Shown: positions 17,089 to 25,840 of the stretch, in pieces
How the letters are laid out: each line of letters begins with the position of its first letter
Position numbering within the stretch: position 1 is the stretch's first letter
Assembly (NCBI GenBank): GCA_040218415.1
Contig: JAVJRN010000054.1
Location: forward strand, 1 to 64,000
Source of the DNA: JAVJRN01 sp040218415
GTDB lineage: Bacteria; Bacteroidota; Bacteroidia; Cytophagales; Cyclobacteriaceae
Length of the DNA stretch: 64,000 nucleotides
Direction of reading: 5' to 3'
Translations under genes and position numbers: made by a program
Notes under the pieces: generated by a model
What the model saw: the letters and a program-made list of their open reading frames with translations, nothing else
What the model was told of the DNA's origin: nothing
Database searches by the model: none

Positions 17089-17667
17089 TTAAACTAGCGT
17101 TTCTCTGCTTATTTGAGAAAGTATATCCTCTATTTGTACAATATGACGTTGCTCATGCAGCAACAACCAATAAATAGCTTCAGGTAAAGTAAATTTCAGG
17201 ATTTTAATTGCAGAAGTAATCACTACCTTATTTGCGTAAGACTTCCTGCTGAGCCTGATATAGTGGTTTAATTTCTCTCTATTACTCTTATAATCTTCCA
17301 AAACCTTTGCTAATTCCTTATCGGTAACTAAGGGTTTGAAAAAGTCGAAGGTGTCCATTTTAAATTTCCTCTTTTTGCCCTTTGGCTTCATCAAATTGGC
17401 CATCTGACCAGCTGTCCAACTAATCTTTTGCTCACCGAAAATCTCATCACCTAGATCTTCCTGAGCAATTTTGGCTAATTCTGATTCAAATTGAGTGAAA
17501 TATAATTCACTCACTAAGTTGAGATGTTGCAATACTTCGACAACAGACCATGTTTTAGCATTTGGTTTTGTTATTAGAAGCTCCTTAGAAAGGGAACTCA
17601 CCTGTTGAGTAATGAATTGATCTATTTGGTTAGATTCCTGAAGTAGTTTGGAAATATCAACTTTCAT
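17089..17667 (-). CDS. DinB-like (DinB_2) metal-binding protein
   Basis: The 192-residue protein has the four-helix DinB pattern: K-T-W-S-V-V-E-V-L-Q-H-L near residue 40 supplies the first histidine, and L-L-H-E-Q-R-H-I-V-Q near 170 supplies the other two. Together they form the three-histidine metal site of the family. Members include thiol transferases acting with bacillithiol or mycothiol, but most are uncharacterised. A 50-residue central insertion is Lys-rich. It stands 76 bases downstream of the Crp/Fnr gene on the same strand and may share its transcript. Confidence 0.82.
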   Translation of the reverse strand: MKVDISKLLQESNQIDQFITQQVSSLSKELLITKPNAKTWSVVEVLQHLNLVSELYFTQFESELAKIAQEDLGDEIFGEQKISWTAGQMANLMKPKGKKRKFKMDTFDFFKPLVTDKELAKVLEDYKSNREKLNHYIRLSRKSYANKVVITSAIKILKFTLPEAIYWLLLHEQRHIVQIEDILSQISRETLV

Positions 17668-17743
17668 GTGCTCTTTTATTTTTTTACTAAAATGAGAGAT
17701 CCTGCCATCTGAAATATTGATCTAAATCAAGAAATAAGTTTCT

Positions 17744-18331
17744 TCACCTTTTTTTCGATCTCATTCGACTAAAAGTCTCTGGTGTCATGTTTAAATAGGA
17801 TGCCAAGTATTTTTGTGGAATCTGCAATAAAGGTTCAGGACACCTTTCCATGAATGACAAGAATCTTTGTTCTGCTGATTGTGTGAGTAGTTCTGCTTCT
17901 CTTGAAAGTCTACCAAGTAATATTCCTTCAAAAAATAACGCTCTCCATTTCATCATTTCAGGGAATTTTTCGAAAAATTCAAAGTAAGTCTCCTTGCTAA
18001 ATGCCAGCGCTTTCATCGGAGATAGCGTTTCAAGAAATAAAACCGAAGGGGTTTGCTTTAAAAAAGAATCATAGACGCCAGAAAAATTGCCTTCAAATGA
18101 AAAACCAAGAACGACTCTTTCACCGTTTCGATTGATTAAATAGATCATGGCGACCCCAGACACAACAATATAAAAATGTTTCTCAGTTCTTCCCGCTTCC
18201 AGAATAAAATCATGTGCTTTGTACTCTTTCAACAAATAACTGGAATCCAAAAAGTCAAGCGCTTCCTCACTCAAGGTGTTGTAAGTATTAAAAACAGTTT
18301 TAATCAAAGACCTGTGGTCTTCCTTTATCAT
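17744..18331 (-). CDS. Crp/Fnr-type transcription regulator
   Basis: The 195-residue protein has an N-terminal cyclic-nucleotide-binding-like beta barrel (residues 20-120, with H-F-Y-I-V-V-S-G-V-A-M-I) and a short C-terminal helix-turn-helix (I-P-Q-K-Y-L-A-S-Y-L-N-M-T-P-E-T-F-S-R near 175). It belongs to the Bacteroidota group in which the classic cAMP-binding arginine site is poorly kept (the phosphate cassette is replaced by F-S-G-V-Y-D-S-F), so a different ligand or none is likely. Its ATG overlaps the stop of the alpha/beta-hydrolase gene by four bases (ATGA), so the two are co-translated. Confidence 0.85.
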   Translation of the reverse strand: MIKEDHRSLIKTVFNTYNTLSEEALDFLDSSYLLKEYKAHDFILEAGRTEKHFYIVVSGVAMIYLINRNGERVVLGFSFEGNFSGVYDSFLKQTPSVLFLETLSPMKALAFSKETYFEFFEKFPEMMKWRALFFEGILLGRLSREAELLTQSAEQRFLSFMERCPEPLLQIPQKYLASYLNMTPETFSRMRSKKR

Positions 18332-19347
18332 TTCAATGGGGTTAGTCCTAAAACAGATTCGGCATATTCATAAGATTTTTCAGATACCTCATCAACAATA
18401 TCCGATTGAATAGCAGAGGTCATCACATGTCTTCCAGCATTGGGAAATGCCGTAAATTGTTTTTGGCCTTCAGGCGTATTGGAGATACTATCGAACCACC
18501 TCATAGCTTCAACTGAGACCGTTTGATCCTGAGCGGTATCATTTTTATAATAATATCCCAAAAAATAAGGCTGAGTCACTTTCTCCAACACTTCCTTAGT
18601 CATCGTCAGATCAATCAGCTTCTGAAGGGCAATGATTCCCTCCGACCTATAAGTGTGTGTCCAATACTTATCTTTTTCATTGGGAGCCTCCCCTTCTACT
18701 TTCCATGTTTTAAATTTTCCCTGAACCTGATATGTCAATTCCTTTCCCCATGGTCCAGTAACCAGCTTAGCCATAGGGTTGGCAATGGAGATATTGGGCG
18801 AATACATAAAGTTTGCATCGATTATTTCTTCATTCTCTGAGGAAAGATAAAGTGCGAGCGTACTTCCTGTAGAGCAGCTAATGACAATGATATCTTCTCC
18901 CATTGACTGTGCCAAATTAATGGCGTCTTTCGCAGACTCAATCCAGTCATTTGGCTGAATGGTGGCAAAAGATTCTTTACTGTCAATCCCATGTCCTGCA
19001 AGTAAAGGCACATATAAATTGTACCCATATCTTTTGGCAAAATTGATATGTAGTGGATCTCCTTCTTCAGGACTCGCGCTGAATCCATGAAGATAAACTA
19101 CCACGTATTTGGTTTTCTGAGGTATACTGTCTGCCCAGTACAACCGAGAGCCATTGTCTGGCTTCAAATTGAGCGGCTTAGGCTCGTTTTTAAATATGGA
19201 ATCTACTTCTTCAAGCGTAAAAGGCGTAATCGATATTTCGGCAGTAACCAAATCATCAAACGCTGGCTTAGGCCCCATGAAATATCCAAGCACGAGCAAC
19301 AGAATAACAATCAGCAATAGGGCAAAAAATCCTTTTAGCAATTTCAT
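18328..19347 (-). CDS. Alpha/beta hydrolase, membrane-anchored
   Basis: The 339-residue protein has an N-terminal membrane helix (residues 5-24) and then an alpha/beta-hydrolase domain. V-V-Y-L-H-G-F-S-A-S-P-E-E-G (83-96) supplies the oxyanion hole. The nucleophile elbow is S-C-S-T-G with Ser159, where the usual first glycine is replaced by serine. The catalytic histidine is in A-G-R-H-V-M-T-S near 311. The resemblance is to carboxylesterase or monoacylglycerol-lipase-like enzymes. It is coupled to the downstream Crp/Fnr gene. Substrate unknown; an acyl ester is likely. Confidence 0.82.
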   Translation of the reverse strand: MKLLKGFFALLLIVILLLVLGYFMGPKPAFDDLVTAEISITPFTLEEVDSIFKNEPKPLNLKPDNGSRLYWADSIPQKTKYVVVYLHGFSASPEEGDPLHINFAKRYGYNLYVPLLAGHGIDSKESFATIQPNDWIESAKDAINLAQSMGEDIIVISCSTGSTLALYLSSENEEIIDANFMYSPNISIANPMAKLVTGPWGKELTYQVQGKFKTWKVEGEAPNEKDKYWTHTYRSEGIIALQKLIDLTMTKEVLEKVTQPYFLGYYYKNDTAQDQTVSVEAMRWFDSISNTPEGQKQFTAFPNAGRHVMTSAIQSDIVDEVSEKSYEYAESVLGLTPLK

Positions 19348-19394
19348 AAAAAAACCCGTTTTGTAAACGAGCTTAAATTAACACAATATTTTGA

Positions 19395-19811
19395 TTAGCC
19401 GAGGGTAAGCGTGTTTCCATCTTGCACTACACTTATTCGTGCCAAATTCCGAGTCGCTGGTCCATTAACAACAACTCCTTCAGCATTAAAAGCCGACCCA
19501 TGACAGGTACAAACTGCATTTGAACCGAAAGACCAATCTCTCGAACAGCGAGAATGTGTACAAACACTCGTAAAAGCACTTATTGCTCCTCCTACATTCA
19601 CCAGTAGAATATTTTTTGATGGATGTAGCACCCAACCACCATCAGCACCCAATGCAGCGAAAGCCGCATCGGTCAAGTCTACCGTAGTTTTTGTATCGCC
19701 ATCGTTCGTTGGTGCAGGATTATCCTCTTCACTACAAGATGCCAGTGTTAATCCAAAAGACACCAATACAGTGGCAGCACTGGCCGATTTTAAGAATTGT
19801 CTCTTATCCAT
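19395..19811 (-). CDS. Rieske [2Fe-2S] lipoprotein
   Basis: The 138-residue protein starts with a signal containing a K-R-Q-F-L-K motif and a lipobox (L-A-S-C, Cys26). The Rieske ligands are Cys84-x-His86 and Cys101-x-x-His104, and Cys89 and Cys103 form the usual stabilising disulfide (C-T-H-S-R-C and C-T-C-H-G-S). It is a small one-domain Rieske protein facing the periplasm, without an attached oxygenase or cytochrome b gene. A role in electron transfer is inferred. It stands alone, 47 bases from the end of the hydrolase gene region, with typA divergent. Confidence 0.88.
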   Translation of the reverse strand: MDKRQFLKSASAATVLVSFGLTLASCSEEDNPAPTNDGDTKTTVDLTDAAFAALGADGGWVLHPSKNILLVNVGGAISAFTSVCTHSRCSRDWSFGSNAVCTCHGSAFNAEGVVVNGPATRNLARISVVQDGNTLTLG

Positions 19812-19943
19812 TGTTTTGATCAGTTTGAACTAAATACTAAAAATTAACCCAAATGTTTGAACCTCGAGGCTAGTTCACAATTTGATAATGAGGCATTTTC
19901 ATTCTTTTTTCCTATAAATCAGGTATTTGACTTCAAAGAAGTC

Positions 19944-19951
19944 TATTTTTG
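19944..19951 (+). promoter_or_regulatory. Probable typA promoter (-7 element) with upstream palindrome
   Basis: TATTTTTG matches the TAnnTTTG consensus and is followed by CGC, placing the start near 19957, about 13 bases before the typA ATG. A perfect inverted repeat, ACTTC-AAA-GAAGT (19930-19942), lies immediately upstream. The TTTG at 19926 is only 14 bases upstream, shorter than the usual 17-20, so the -33 assignment is open. The palindrome may be a protein-binding site. Confidence 0.45.
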
Positions 19952-19969
19952 CGCTCTTTTTAAAAGCTT

Positions 19970-21748
19970 ATGACAGATATTAGAAATATTGCGATTATCG
20001 CTCACGTTGACCATGGTAAGACCACTTTGGTAGACAAAATCATTTATGCCGCTCAGGCCAACGATTCAAAAAGAAGCCAAGATAACAACGATCTTATCTT
20101 AGATTCAAACGACTTGGAAAAAGAAAGAGGAATAACCATCCTTTCAAAAAACGTATCTGTACGTTATAAAGACACTAAAATTAATATCATTGATACTCCA
20201 GGTCACGCTGATTTTGGTGGTGAAGTGGAGCGTGTATTGAGTATGGCCGATGGTGTATTACTTCTAGTAGATGCATTTGAAGGTGCCATGCCACAAACAA
20301 GATTTGTACTTGGAAAGGCATTATCTCTTGGACTTAAACCAATTGTGGTGGTAAATAAGGTTGACAAAGAAAACTGTCGTCCTGACGAAGTGCATGAGGA
20401 AGTTTTTGATTTGATGTTTAACCTAGACGCCACCGAAGAGCAATTGGATTTCAGAACCCTTTATGGTTCTTCCAAATTCGGCTGGATGAGCCACGACTGG
20501 AAGGAGAAAACTGATAACCTAGATGCGCTTTTGGACACCATCTTAGAAGTAATACCTGCTCCTGAGAAAAAAGAGGGAGTATTGAGAATGAAGATCACTT
20601 CACTCGATTTTTCTTCATTTACAGGAAGAATTGCTATAGGTCGTATCCTTCAAGGGTCGATTAAAGTTGGACAGAGCTTAGGCTTGACTAAAAGTGATGA
20701 TACCGTAAAAAGAGTACGAATCAAGGAATTACATGTATTCGAAGGATTGGGCAAAAGATCGGTAGAAGAAGTACAATGCGGTGATATCTGCGCAGTTACT
20801 GGTATCGAAGCTTTTGATATTGGCGACACGATCACCGATTATGATAACCCTGAACCATTGGAAAGAGTTGGCGTTGATGAGCCTACGATGAACATGCTTT
20901 TCACCATCAACAACTCGCCTTTCTTCGGTAAAGAAGGAAAGTTTGTTACCTCTCGTCACCTGAGAGATCGTTTGATGAAGGAAACAGAGAAAAACCTGGC
21001 ACTTAGAGTGGAGCCAACAGATAGCGAAGATAAATTCCTCGTTTACGGACGTGGTGTTCTTCACTTATCGGTGTTGATCGAAACTATGAGACGTGAAGGA
21101 TATGAGCTTCAAGTGGGTCAGCCTCAGGTCATTTATAAAGAAATTGATGGGATAAAACATGAACCAGTTGAGCACTTGGTGATTGACGTGCCAGAAACAG
21201 TTTCAGGAAAAGCCATTGAATTGGTGACTAAAAGAAAAGGTGAACTTACCGTGATGGAGCCTAAAGGTGACATCCAGCATTTGGAGTTTAACATTCCGGC
21301 AAGAGGCCTAATTGGTTTGAGAAATCAAGTCTTAACGGCTACTGCAGGTGAAGCGGTGATGACGCATCGATTTAATAGCTATGAGCCTTTCAAAGGTGAA
21401 ATTCCAGAAAGATTGAATGGTTCTTTGGTATCTATGGAAACAGGTCCTGGAACGGTTTACTCTATTGACAAACTTCAGGATAGAGGAATATTTTTCGTTG
21501 ATCCAGGAGAAGAGTTATACACTGGTCAAGTAATCGGAGAGCATTCAAGATCAAATGACTTGGCGGTAAATATCCAAAAAGGAAAGCAGCTGACGAACAT
21601 GAGAAAATCAGGTACGGATAACAATGCAAAAATTGCTCCTGCCAAAAAATTCTCATTAGAAGAAGCTTTAGAATATATCAACAAGGATGAATATGTGGAA
21701 GTGACTCCTCTTTCTCTGAGAATGAGAAAAATAACCTTTAAACCATAA
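19970..21748 (+). CDS. typA: Translational GTPase TypA/BipA
   Basis: The 592-residue protein is a full-length TypA, a ribosome-associated GTPase involved in 50S assembly and stress adaptation. The G1 motif is A-H-V-D-H-G-K-T-T (near 11), the switch region has R-G-I-T-I-L (near 53), G3 is D-T-P-G-H-A-D-F (near 72) and G4 is V-N-K-V-D (near 128). The EF-Tu-like domain II, the two EF-G-like domains and the TypA-specific C-terminal domain all follow in order. It is preceded by a TAnnTTTG element and followed by a hairpin terminator, so it is probably monocistronic. Confidence 0.96.
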   Translation: MTDIRNIAIIAHVDHGKTTLVDKIIYAAQANDSKRSQDNNDLILDSNDLEKERGITILSKNVSVRYKDTKINIIDTPGHADFGGEVERVLSMADGVLLLVDAFEGAMPQTRFVLGKALSLGLKPIVVVNKVDKENCRPDEVHEEVFDLMFNLDATEEQLDFRTLYGSSKFGWMSHDWKEKTDNLDALLDTILEVIPAPEKKEGVLRMKITSLDFSSFTGRIAIGRILQGSIKVGQSLGLTKSDDTVKRVRIKELHVFEGLGKRSVEEVQCGDICAVTGIEAFDIGDTITDYDNPEPLERVGVDEPTMNMLFTINNSPFFGKEGKFVTSRHLRDRLMKETEKNLALRVEPTDSEDKFLVYGRGVLHLSVLIETMRREGYELQVGQPQVIYKEIDGIKHEPVEHLVIDVPETVSGKAIELVTKRKGELTVMEPKGDIQHLEFNIPARGLIGLRNQVLTATAGEAVMTHRFNSYEPFKGEIPERLNGSLVSMETGPGTVYSIDKLQDRGIFFVDPGEELYTGQVIGEHSRSNDLAVNIQKGKQLTNMRKSGTDNNAKIAPAKKFSLEEALEYINKDEYVEVTPLSLRMRKITFKP

Positions 21749-21767
21749 AAAATACCTCCTTAGAATT

Positions 21768-21802
21768 AAAGCCCGTCAAATCTGATTTGATGGGCTTTTT
21801 GT
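21768..21802 (+). terminator. Intrinsic terminator after typA
   Basis: AAAGCCCGTCAAATC at 21768-21782 pairs with GATTTGATGGGCTTT at 21784-21798 (one G-T pair), and T residues follow. It lies 20 bases after the typA stop and before the priA start. Confidence 0.85.
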
Positions 21803-21847
21803 TTGAATATGCAACCGATTGACAGCTAAAACCAACATCTTTGCAGC

Positions 21848-24298
21848 GTGTATTTTGCAGAAGTCATATTACCCATTCCCGTACCCGGCACTTTTACCTA
21901 TCGAGTACCAAAGGAGTGGTGGGATCATTCAATGGTTCTAAAACGTGTGCTTATACAATTTGGAAAAAAGAAAATTTACACTGGAATAGTCAAAAGTATC
22001 CATCAAAATGAACCGGCACACCATCCAAAAGAAATATTAGAAGTTCTCGACGAATTCCCGCTGTTTACGCCAAATCAAATGCGATTTCTTGAATGGATGA
22101 GCAGCTATTATATGTGCACATTGGGAGAAGCCGTCAACGCCGCATTACCTTCTGGACTAAAGATTTCTAGTGAATCATATCTATCTCTCAATGTGGAATT
22201 AGATATTTCTGAGCTTGATTTAACAGACCGAGAATTTGAAGTTCTATCCATTTTAAAGCATGAGGATAAAAAATATGAAGACCTCAATAAAGCTTTAGAT
22301 ATCAAATCAAGCTACCGATATGTAAAATCTTTGAGTGAAAAAGGCGCTCTTGATCTTTTTGAACAAGTGAAAGACAAGTATATTCCAAAAACTGAAAGAA
22401 GAATACGGCTAACAAAAAAATATACGGATACTACGGTGCTAGAGTTCATGGTTAATTTGCTGGAAAGCAAACCAAAGCAACAGCAAGTATTGGTCAAGTA
22501 TCTAACGTTTGTTGACCTCTTTGAGCATCCCACTTCAAACATTAGAGGAGTATTAAAAGCTTCATTAAAGCAAGGGTCAAGTTATTCGAGCATCAATACA
22601 CTTATCAAAAATGAAGTTCTGGAAGAATGGGATCAAGTAATTTCACGTTTTCGGGGAGTTGAAGTGGCTGAAACACAGCTGCCCACTTTGAGTAATATTC
22701 AAAAGAACTCATTTGATTCCATTTTAGATCAATTCGAAAAAACAAATACCGTCCTCCTCAATGCAGTAACCGGAAGCGGTAAAACTGAAATTTATATTTC
22801 CATCATTGCCAAAGTCTTAGCTTCTGGAAAGCAAGCCCTGCTCCTACTTCCTGAAATAGCACTGACCACTCAGATGATCCATCGCCTATCCAAATATTTT
22901 GGAAGCTCTTTTGGTATCTATCATTCGAGATTTTCAGAAAACGAACGTGTGGAGGTTTGGCAAAAAGTACTGGATGGAACGTTTCAATTTGTCGTTGGTG
23001 TAAGGAGTGCTGTTTTCCTTCCATTTGACAATTTGGGTATTATTATCGTAGATGAGGAGCATGAACCTTCTTACAAGCAATATGATCCAGCTCCAAGGTA
23101 TCATGCGCGTGATTCTGCCATTGTTTTGGCCCACCTATTTAAAGCCAATGTCCTCCTTGGCTCTGCAACACCAAGTTTGGAAACATACTTCAATGCGCTT
23201 AATGGAAAATACGGACTCGTGGAGATCACCAAAAGATTTAGAGAGGTATCCTTGCCTGATATAGATTTTGCAGACATTCTTCGAGAAAAGAAAAAGAAAC
23301 TGCTGAAGGGCAATTTTTCGAGTACGCTGTTCAACGAAATCAACATTGCTCTTGACAAAAAGGAACAAGTCATTCTGTTTCAGAACCGCCGTGGGTATGC
23401 CGCCTTCCTCGATTGTGGTAACTGTGGATATGTCCCCAAATGCCCAAATTGTGACGTAAGTCTTTCTTATCATATGCATCATAGTCATTTGATTTGCCAT
23501 TATTGCGGCTTCAAAAATGACCTGATCAAGACTTGTGACCATTGCGGGGCTGATGAACTGAAGACGGTCAGTTTTGGCACGGAAAAGCTCGAAGAAGAAA
23601 TTGAAATACTATTTCCTAAAGCCAGAGTAAAACGTATGGACCTGGATACTACTAGAAGCAAATATAGCTACCAACGCATTATTGATGACTTTGAGAACGG
23701 TGACATAGACATATTGATCGGCACACAAATGGTGACCAAAGGGTTGGATTTTGAAAGGGTAAACTTAGTTGGCGTTTTCGATACCGATCGAATGATTCAC
23801 TTTCCGGATTTCAGATCACATGAGCGCGCCTTTCAGCTGATGCAACAAGTAAGCGGCAGAGCAGGACGTAAAACGCAAGGTAAAGTCATCATTCAAACCA
23901 ATGACCCAACACAACAGCTTTTGGCCTTTATTCAGCAGCATGACTATCAAGGTTTTTATAGAAAAGAAATAGCAGAAAGAGAACAATTCCAGTTTCCTCC
24001 TTACCATCGAATAATTAAGATTACAATCAAAGATAAGAAGAAAGAAGCGGCGGGAGATGCTGCCATATTCTTCACAAAAGAGATTCGTAAGTCTCTTGGT
24101 CAAAGAGTACAAGGGCCAACAGAACCCCTAATAAGCCGTATACGAAATCAATATTTGTTTGAAGTCACAGTTAAAATTGAAAAAGAAGGGGTAAATCTTA
24201 AAGCAATTAAAGAATTCCTGCTTAACTCGCGCAATATGGTCATAAACCAACGTTGGTATAAAAGTGTCAAAATCGTATTTGATGTCGATCCAGTTTAA
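21848..24298 (+). CDS. priA: Primosomal protein N' (replication restart helicase PriA)
   Basis: The 816-residue protein is a complete PriA, which restarts stalled forks by loading the replicative helicase. It has the N-terminal DNA-binding domain, a Walker A motif T-G-S-G-K-T-E near residue 307, D-E-E-H near 399, and paired zinc sites with eight cysteines in C-x-x-C pairs between about 520 and 562. Helicase motifs such as G-T-Q-M-V-T-K-G-L-D-F follow. The start is a GTG at 21848, because no earlier in-frame ATG fits the family N-terminus. CATCTTTG just upstream may be a promoter, which would leave almost no leader. Confidence 0.95.
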   Translation: MYFAEVILPIPVPGTFTYRVPKEWWDHSMVLKRVLIQFGKKKIYTGIVKSIHQNEPAHHPKEILEVLDEFPLFTPNQMRFLEWMSSYYMCTLGEAVNAALPSGLKISSESYLSLNVELDISELDLTDREFEVLSILKHEDKKYEDLNKALDIKSSYRYVKSLSEKGALDLFEQVKDKYIPKTERRIRLTKKYTDTTVLEFMVNLLESKPKQQQVLVKYLTFVDLFEHPTSNIRGVLKASLKQGSSYSSINTLIKNEVLEEWDQVISRFRGVEVAETQLPTLSNIQKNSFDSILDQFEKTNTVLLNAVTGSGKTEIYISIIAKVLASGKQALLLLPEIALTTQMIHRLSKYFGSSFGIYHSRFSENERVEVWQKVLDGTFQFVVGVRSAVFLPFDNLGIIIVDEEHEPSYKQYDPAPRYHARDSAIVLAHLFKANVLLGSATPSLETYFNALNGKYGLVEITKRFREVSLPDIDFADILREKKKKLLKGNFSSTLFNEINIALDKKEQVILFQNRRGYAAFLDCGNCGYVPKCPNCDVSLSYHMHHSHLICHYCGFKNDLIKTCDHCGADELKTVSFGTEKLEEEIEILFPKARVKRMDLDTTRSKYSYQRIIDDFENGDIDILIGTQMVTKGLDFERVNLVGVFDTDRMIHFPDFRSHERAFQLMQQVSGRAGRKTQGKVIIQTNDPTQQLLAFIQQHDYQGFYRKEIAEREQFQFPPYHRIIKITIKDKKKEAAGDAAIFFTKEIRKSLGQRVQGPTEPLISRIRNQYLFEVTVKIEKEGVNLKAIKEFLLNSRNMVINQRWYKSVKIVFDVDPV

Positions 24299-25016
24299 AG
24301 ATATTCTCATCATTCTCAGCCTTTGGCTTGTGGTACAGTCATGCGATCCGTGTGATGAATGTGGCACGTCGTTAGAACTTAACCCATCCGTCAATTTAAT
24401 TTTCATTAATCAGGGTGGCCTGATTGAGGTAGAAAAAGCCATTGACAGCACCAACTTGATAATAGATTCTCTTGATAATCGACAGTCGATTTTTATCGAC
24501 ACTATTTCTTACTGGAATGATTCTATAGACCAAGTGCAAATAGCCATTGATTCCGGATCATTGGAGTTGACAGAATATCTTGAAGAGCTGAATCTATTGG
24601 TAGATTTATTCGCCGACACATTATCGAGCAATAGAGAAGTGCTTAATCAATACGATTCCATCGAAGGTGTATTAGTGGCAGTCTCCCGTGAAATATCTTC
24701 GGGTCTAATTAAACCCGAAAAAATCACCTTAGTGAACAATGCATTGGTTTTTGAATATGAAGACAGTGCCAATTTTTTCACCTTACCACTCATATTAAAG
24801 GAGAACTTTACGCGATATGAGATAATTATAGAAGATGAAATTTTTTATATTGAAATGACCTACGAAACGGCAGAAGAAATTAACCTGGAGCGTAAAGTCA
24901 TCGTAACAGCTACGAATATTATCCCAACATCTGATACCTTTGACTCTTTAACAGTGGATTGTAATAACAGACTTGAATGTCTCAACAATGAAACAGACAT
25001 TACTCTATATTTTTAG
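24282..25016 (+). CDS. Lipoprotein, DUF6452-like
   Basis: The 244-residue protein is predicted to be a lipoprotein: a hydrophobic segment ends in V-V-Q-S-C (Cys20), followed by the cysteine-rich D-P-C-D-E-C. I start at the ATG at 24282, inside the end of priA by 17 bases; a GTG at 24264 is also in frame. The central part is helical and acidic with evenly spaced Asp/Ser. The C-terminal part is beta-rich. The position and pairing resemble the DUF6452 lipoproteins that precede DUF6048 genes in Bacteroidota, but it is longer than I recall for that family, so the match is tentative. Confidence 0.6.
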   Translation: MSIQFKDILIILSLWLVVQSCDPCDECGTSLELNPSVNLIFINQGGLIEVEKAIDSTNLIIDSLDNRQSIFIDTISYWNDSIDQVQIAIDSGSLELTEYLEELNLLVDLFADTLSSNREVLNQYDSIEGVLVAVSREISSGLIKPEKITLVNNALVFEYEDSANFFTLPLILKENFTRYEIIIEDEIFYIEMTYETAEEINLERKVIVTATNIIPTSDTFDSLTVDCNNRLECLNNETDITLYF

Positions 25017-25719
25017 CATTTTCTTAGTATCAACGTTATACGCACAGGAGGACTCTACTGCCGTAAGTTTGAGCGATTCCGTAGAGATCAATGAGAATAT
25101 AGAAGCGCCGAGTACTACACCCAAGAAAAAAATCCAAGGCTATGTCCTCATAGATTATGCAAAGCCCCTCGTCATTGGATTTACGCCTGATCTCAAATAT
25201 GAATTTGGCGGTGGTCTCCTGCTATTTAACACCATCAATCTTGGTGGCTCTTATGGATATGGAGATATTGAGCCTTCAAGAGCTATCGACAATGGTTCTT
25301 ATTCATCAACTGGAACGTATTGGCGAGGCGGCATAGGCTTATTAAATCAATTCAAACCTGAGGCGAAAATTGGCATCAGCCTGTTCTACGGACAAGCCAA
25401 TTTTGAAGATCAAGGACAGTACAAAACCTTAGCAACAAGCACAGGAGAAATTTTTCAAGATCAATTTGAAAGAAAAAATTTGACAGCAAACTGGTATGAA
25501 ATCGTGATTACCAGTGAAAGCTGGTGGAGACTTAGAAAAGCGATTCCTGAGTCAAAACTAAACAAGCTTTTTGCACTTGGGTTTGATATTCGTTTACGAC
25601 GAATCATCAATTATGACCAGTTCACTCCAATAGATGTACACACTATTCCTGGTTATGGAACAGTGCTCAATAGCAATATGGTTGCCCTAAACCTCTTTCT
25701 GAAAGTCTATCTTTTTTGA
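24988..25719 (+). CDS. DUF6048-like outer membrane beta-barrel protein
   Basis: I start at the ATG at 24988, which opens into a signal peptide (K-Q-T-L-L-Y-I-F-S-I-F, cleavage after Y-A-Q). This overlaps the upstream lipoprotein gene by 29 bases in another frame. The mature protein shows alternating aromatic and glycine-rich strands (for example G-I-G-L-L-N-Q-F, G-I-S-L-F-Y-G-Q) and ends in a hydrophobic strand with a terminal Phe (L-F-L-K-V-Y-L-F), as outer membrane barrels do. It resembles the DUF6048 family. The overlap suggests the lipoprotein and barrel are made as a pair. Confidence 0.7.
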   Translation: MKQTLLYIFSIFLVSTLYAQEDSTAVSLSDSVEINENIEAPSTTPKKKIQGYVLIDYAKPLVIGFTPDLKYEFGGGLLLFNTINLGGSYGYGDIEPSRAIDNGSYSSTGTYWRGGIGLLNQFKPEAKIGISLFYGQANFEDQGQYKTLATSTGEIFQDQFERKNLTANWYEIVITSESWWRLRKAIPESKLNKLFALGFDIRLRRIINYDQFTPIDVHTIPGYGTVLNSNMVALNLFLKVYLF

Positions 25720-25840
25720 ACTAATGATTTTGCTTATTTAGTGAGTCTATGAGCCCCGACTTCTGAAAAATAGTAATATCATCAAATGAAGCATCTCGTC
25801 TATTTTACCTACAACCTTCTGAACAACGCTATTTTAACAA

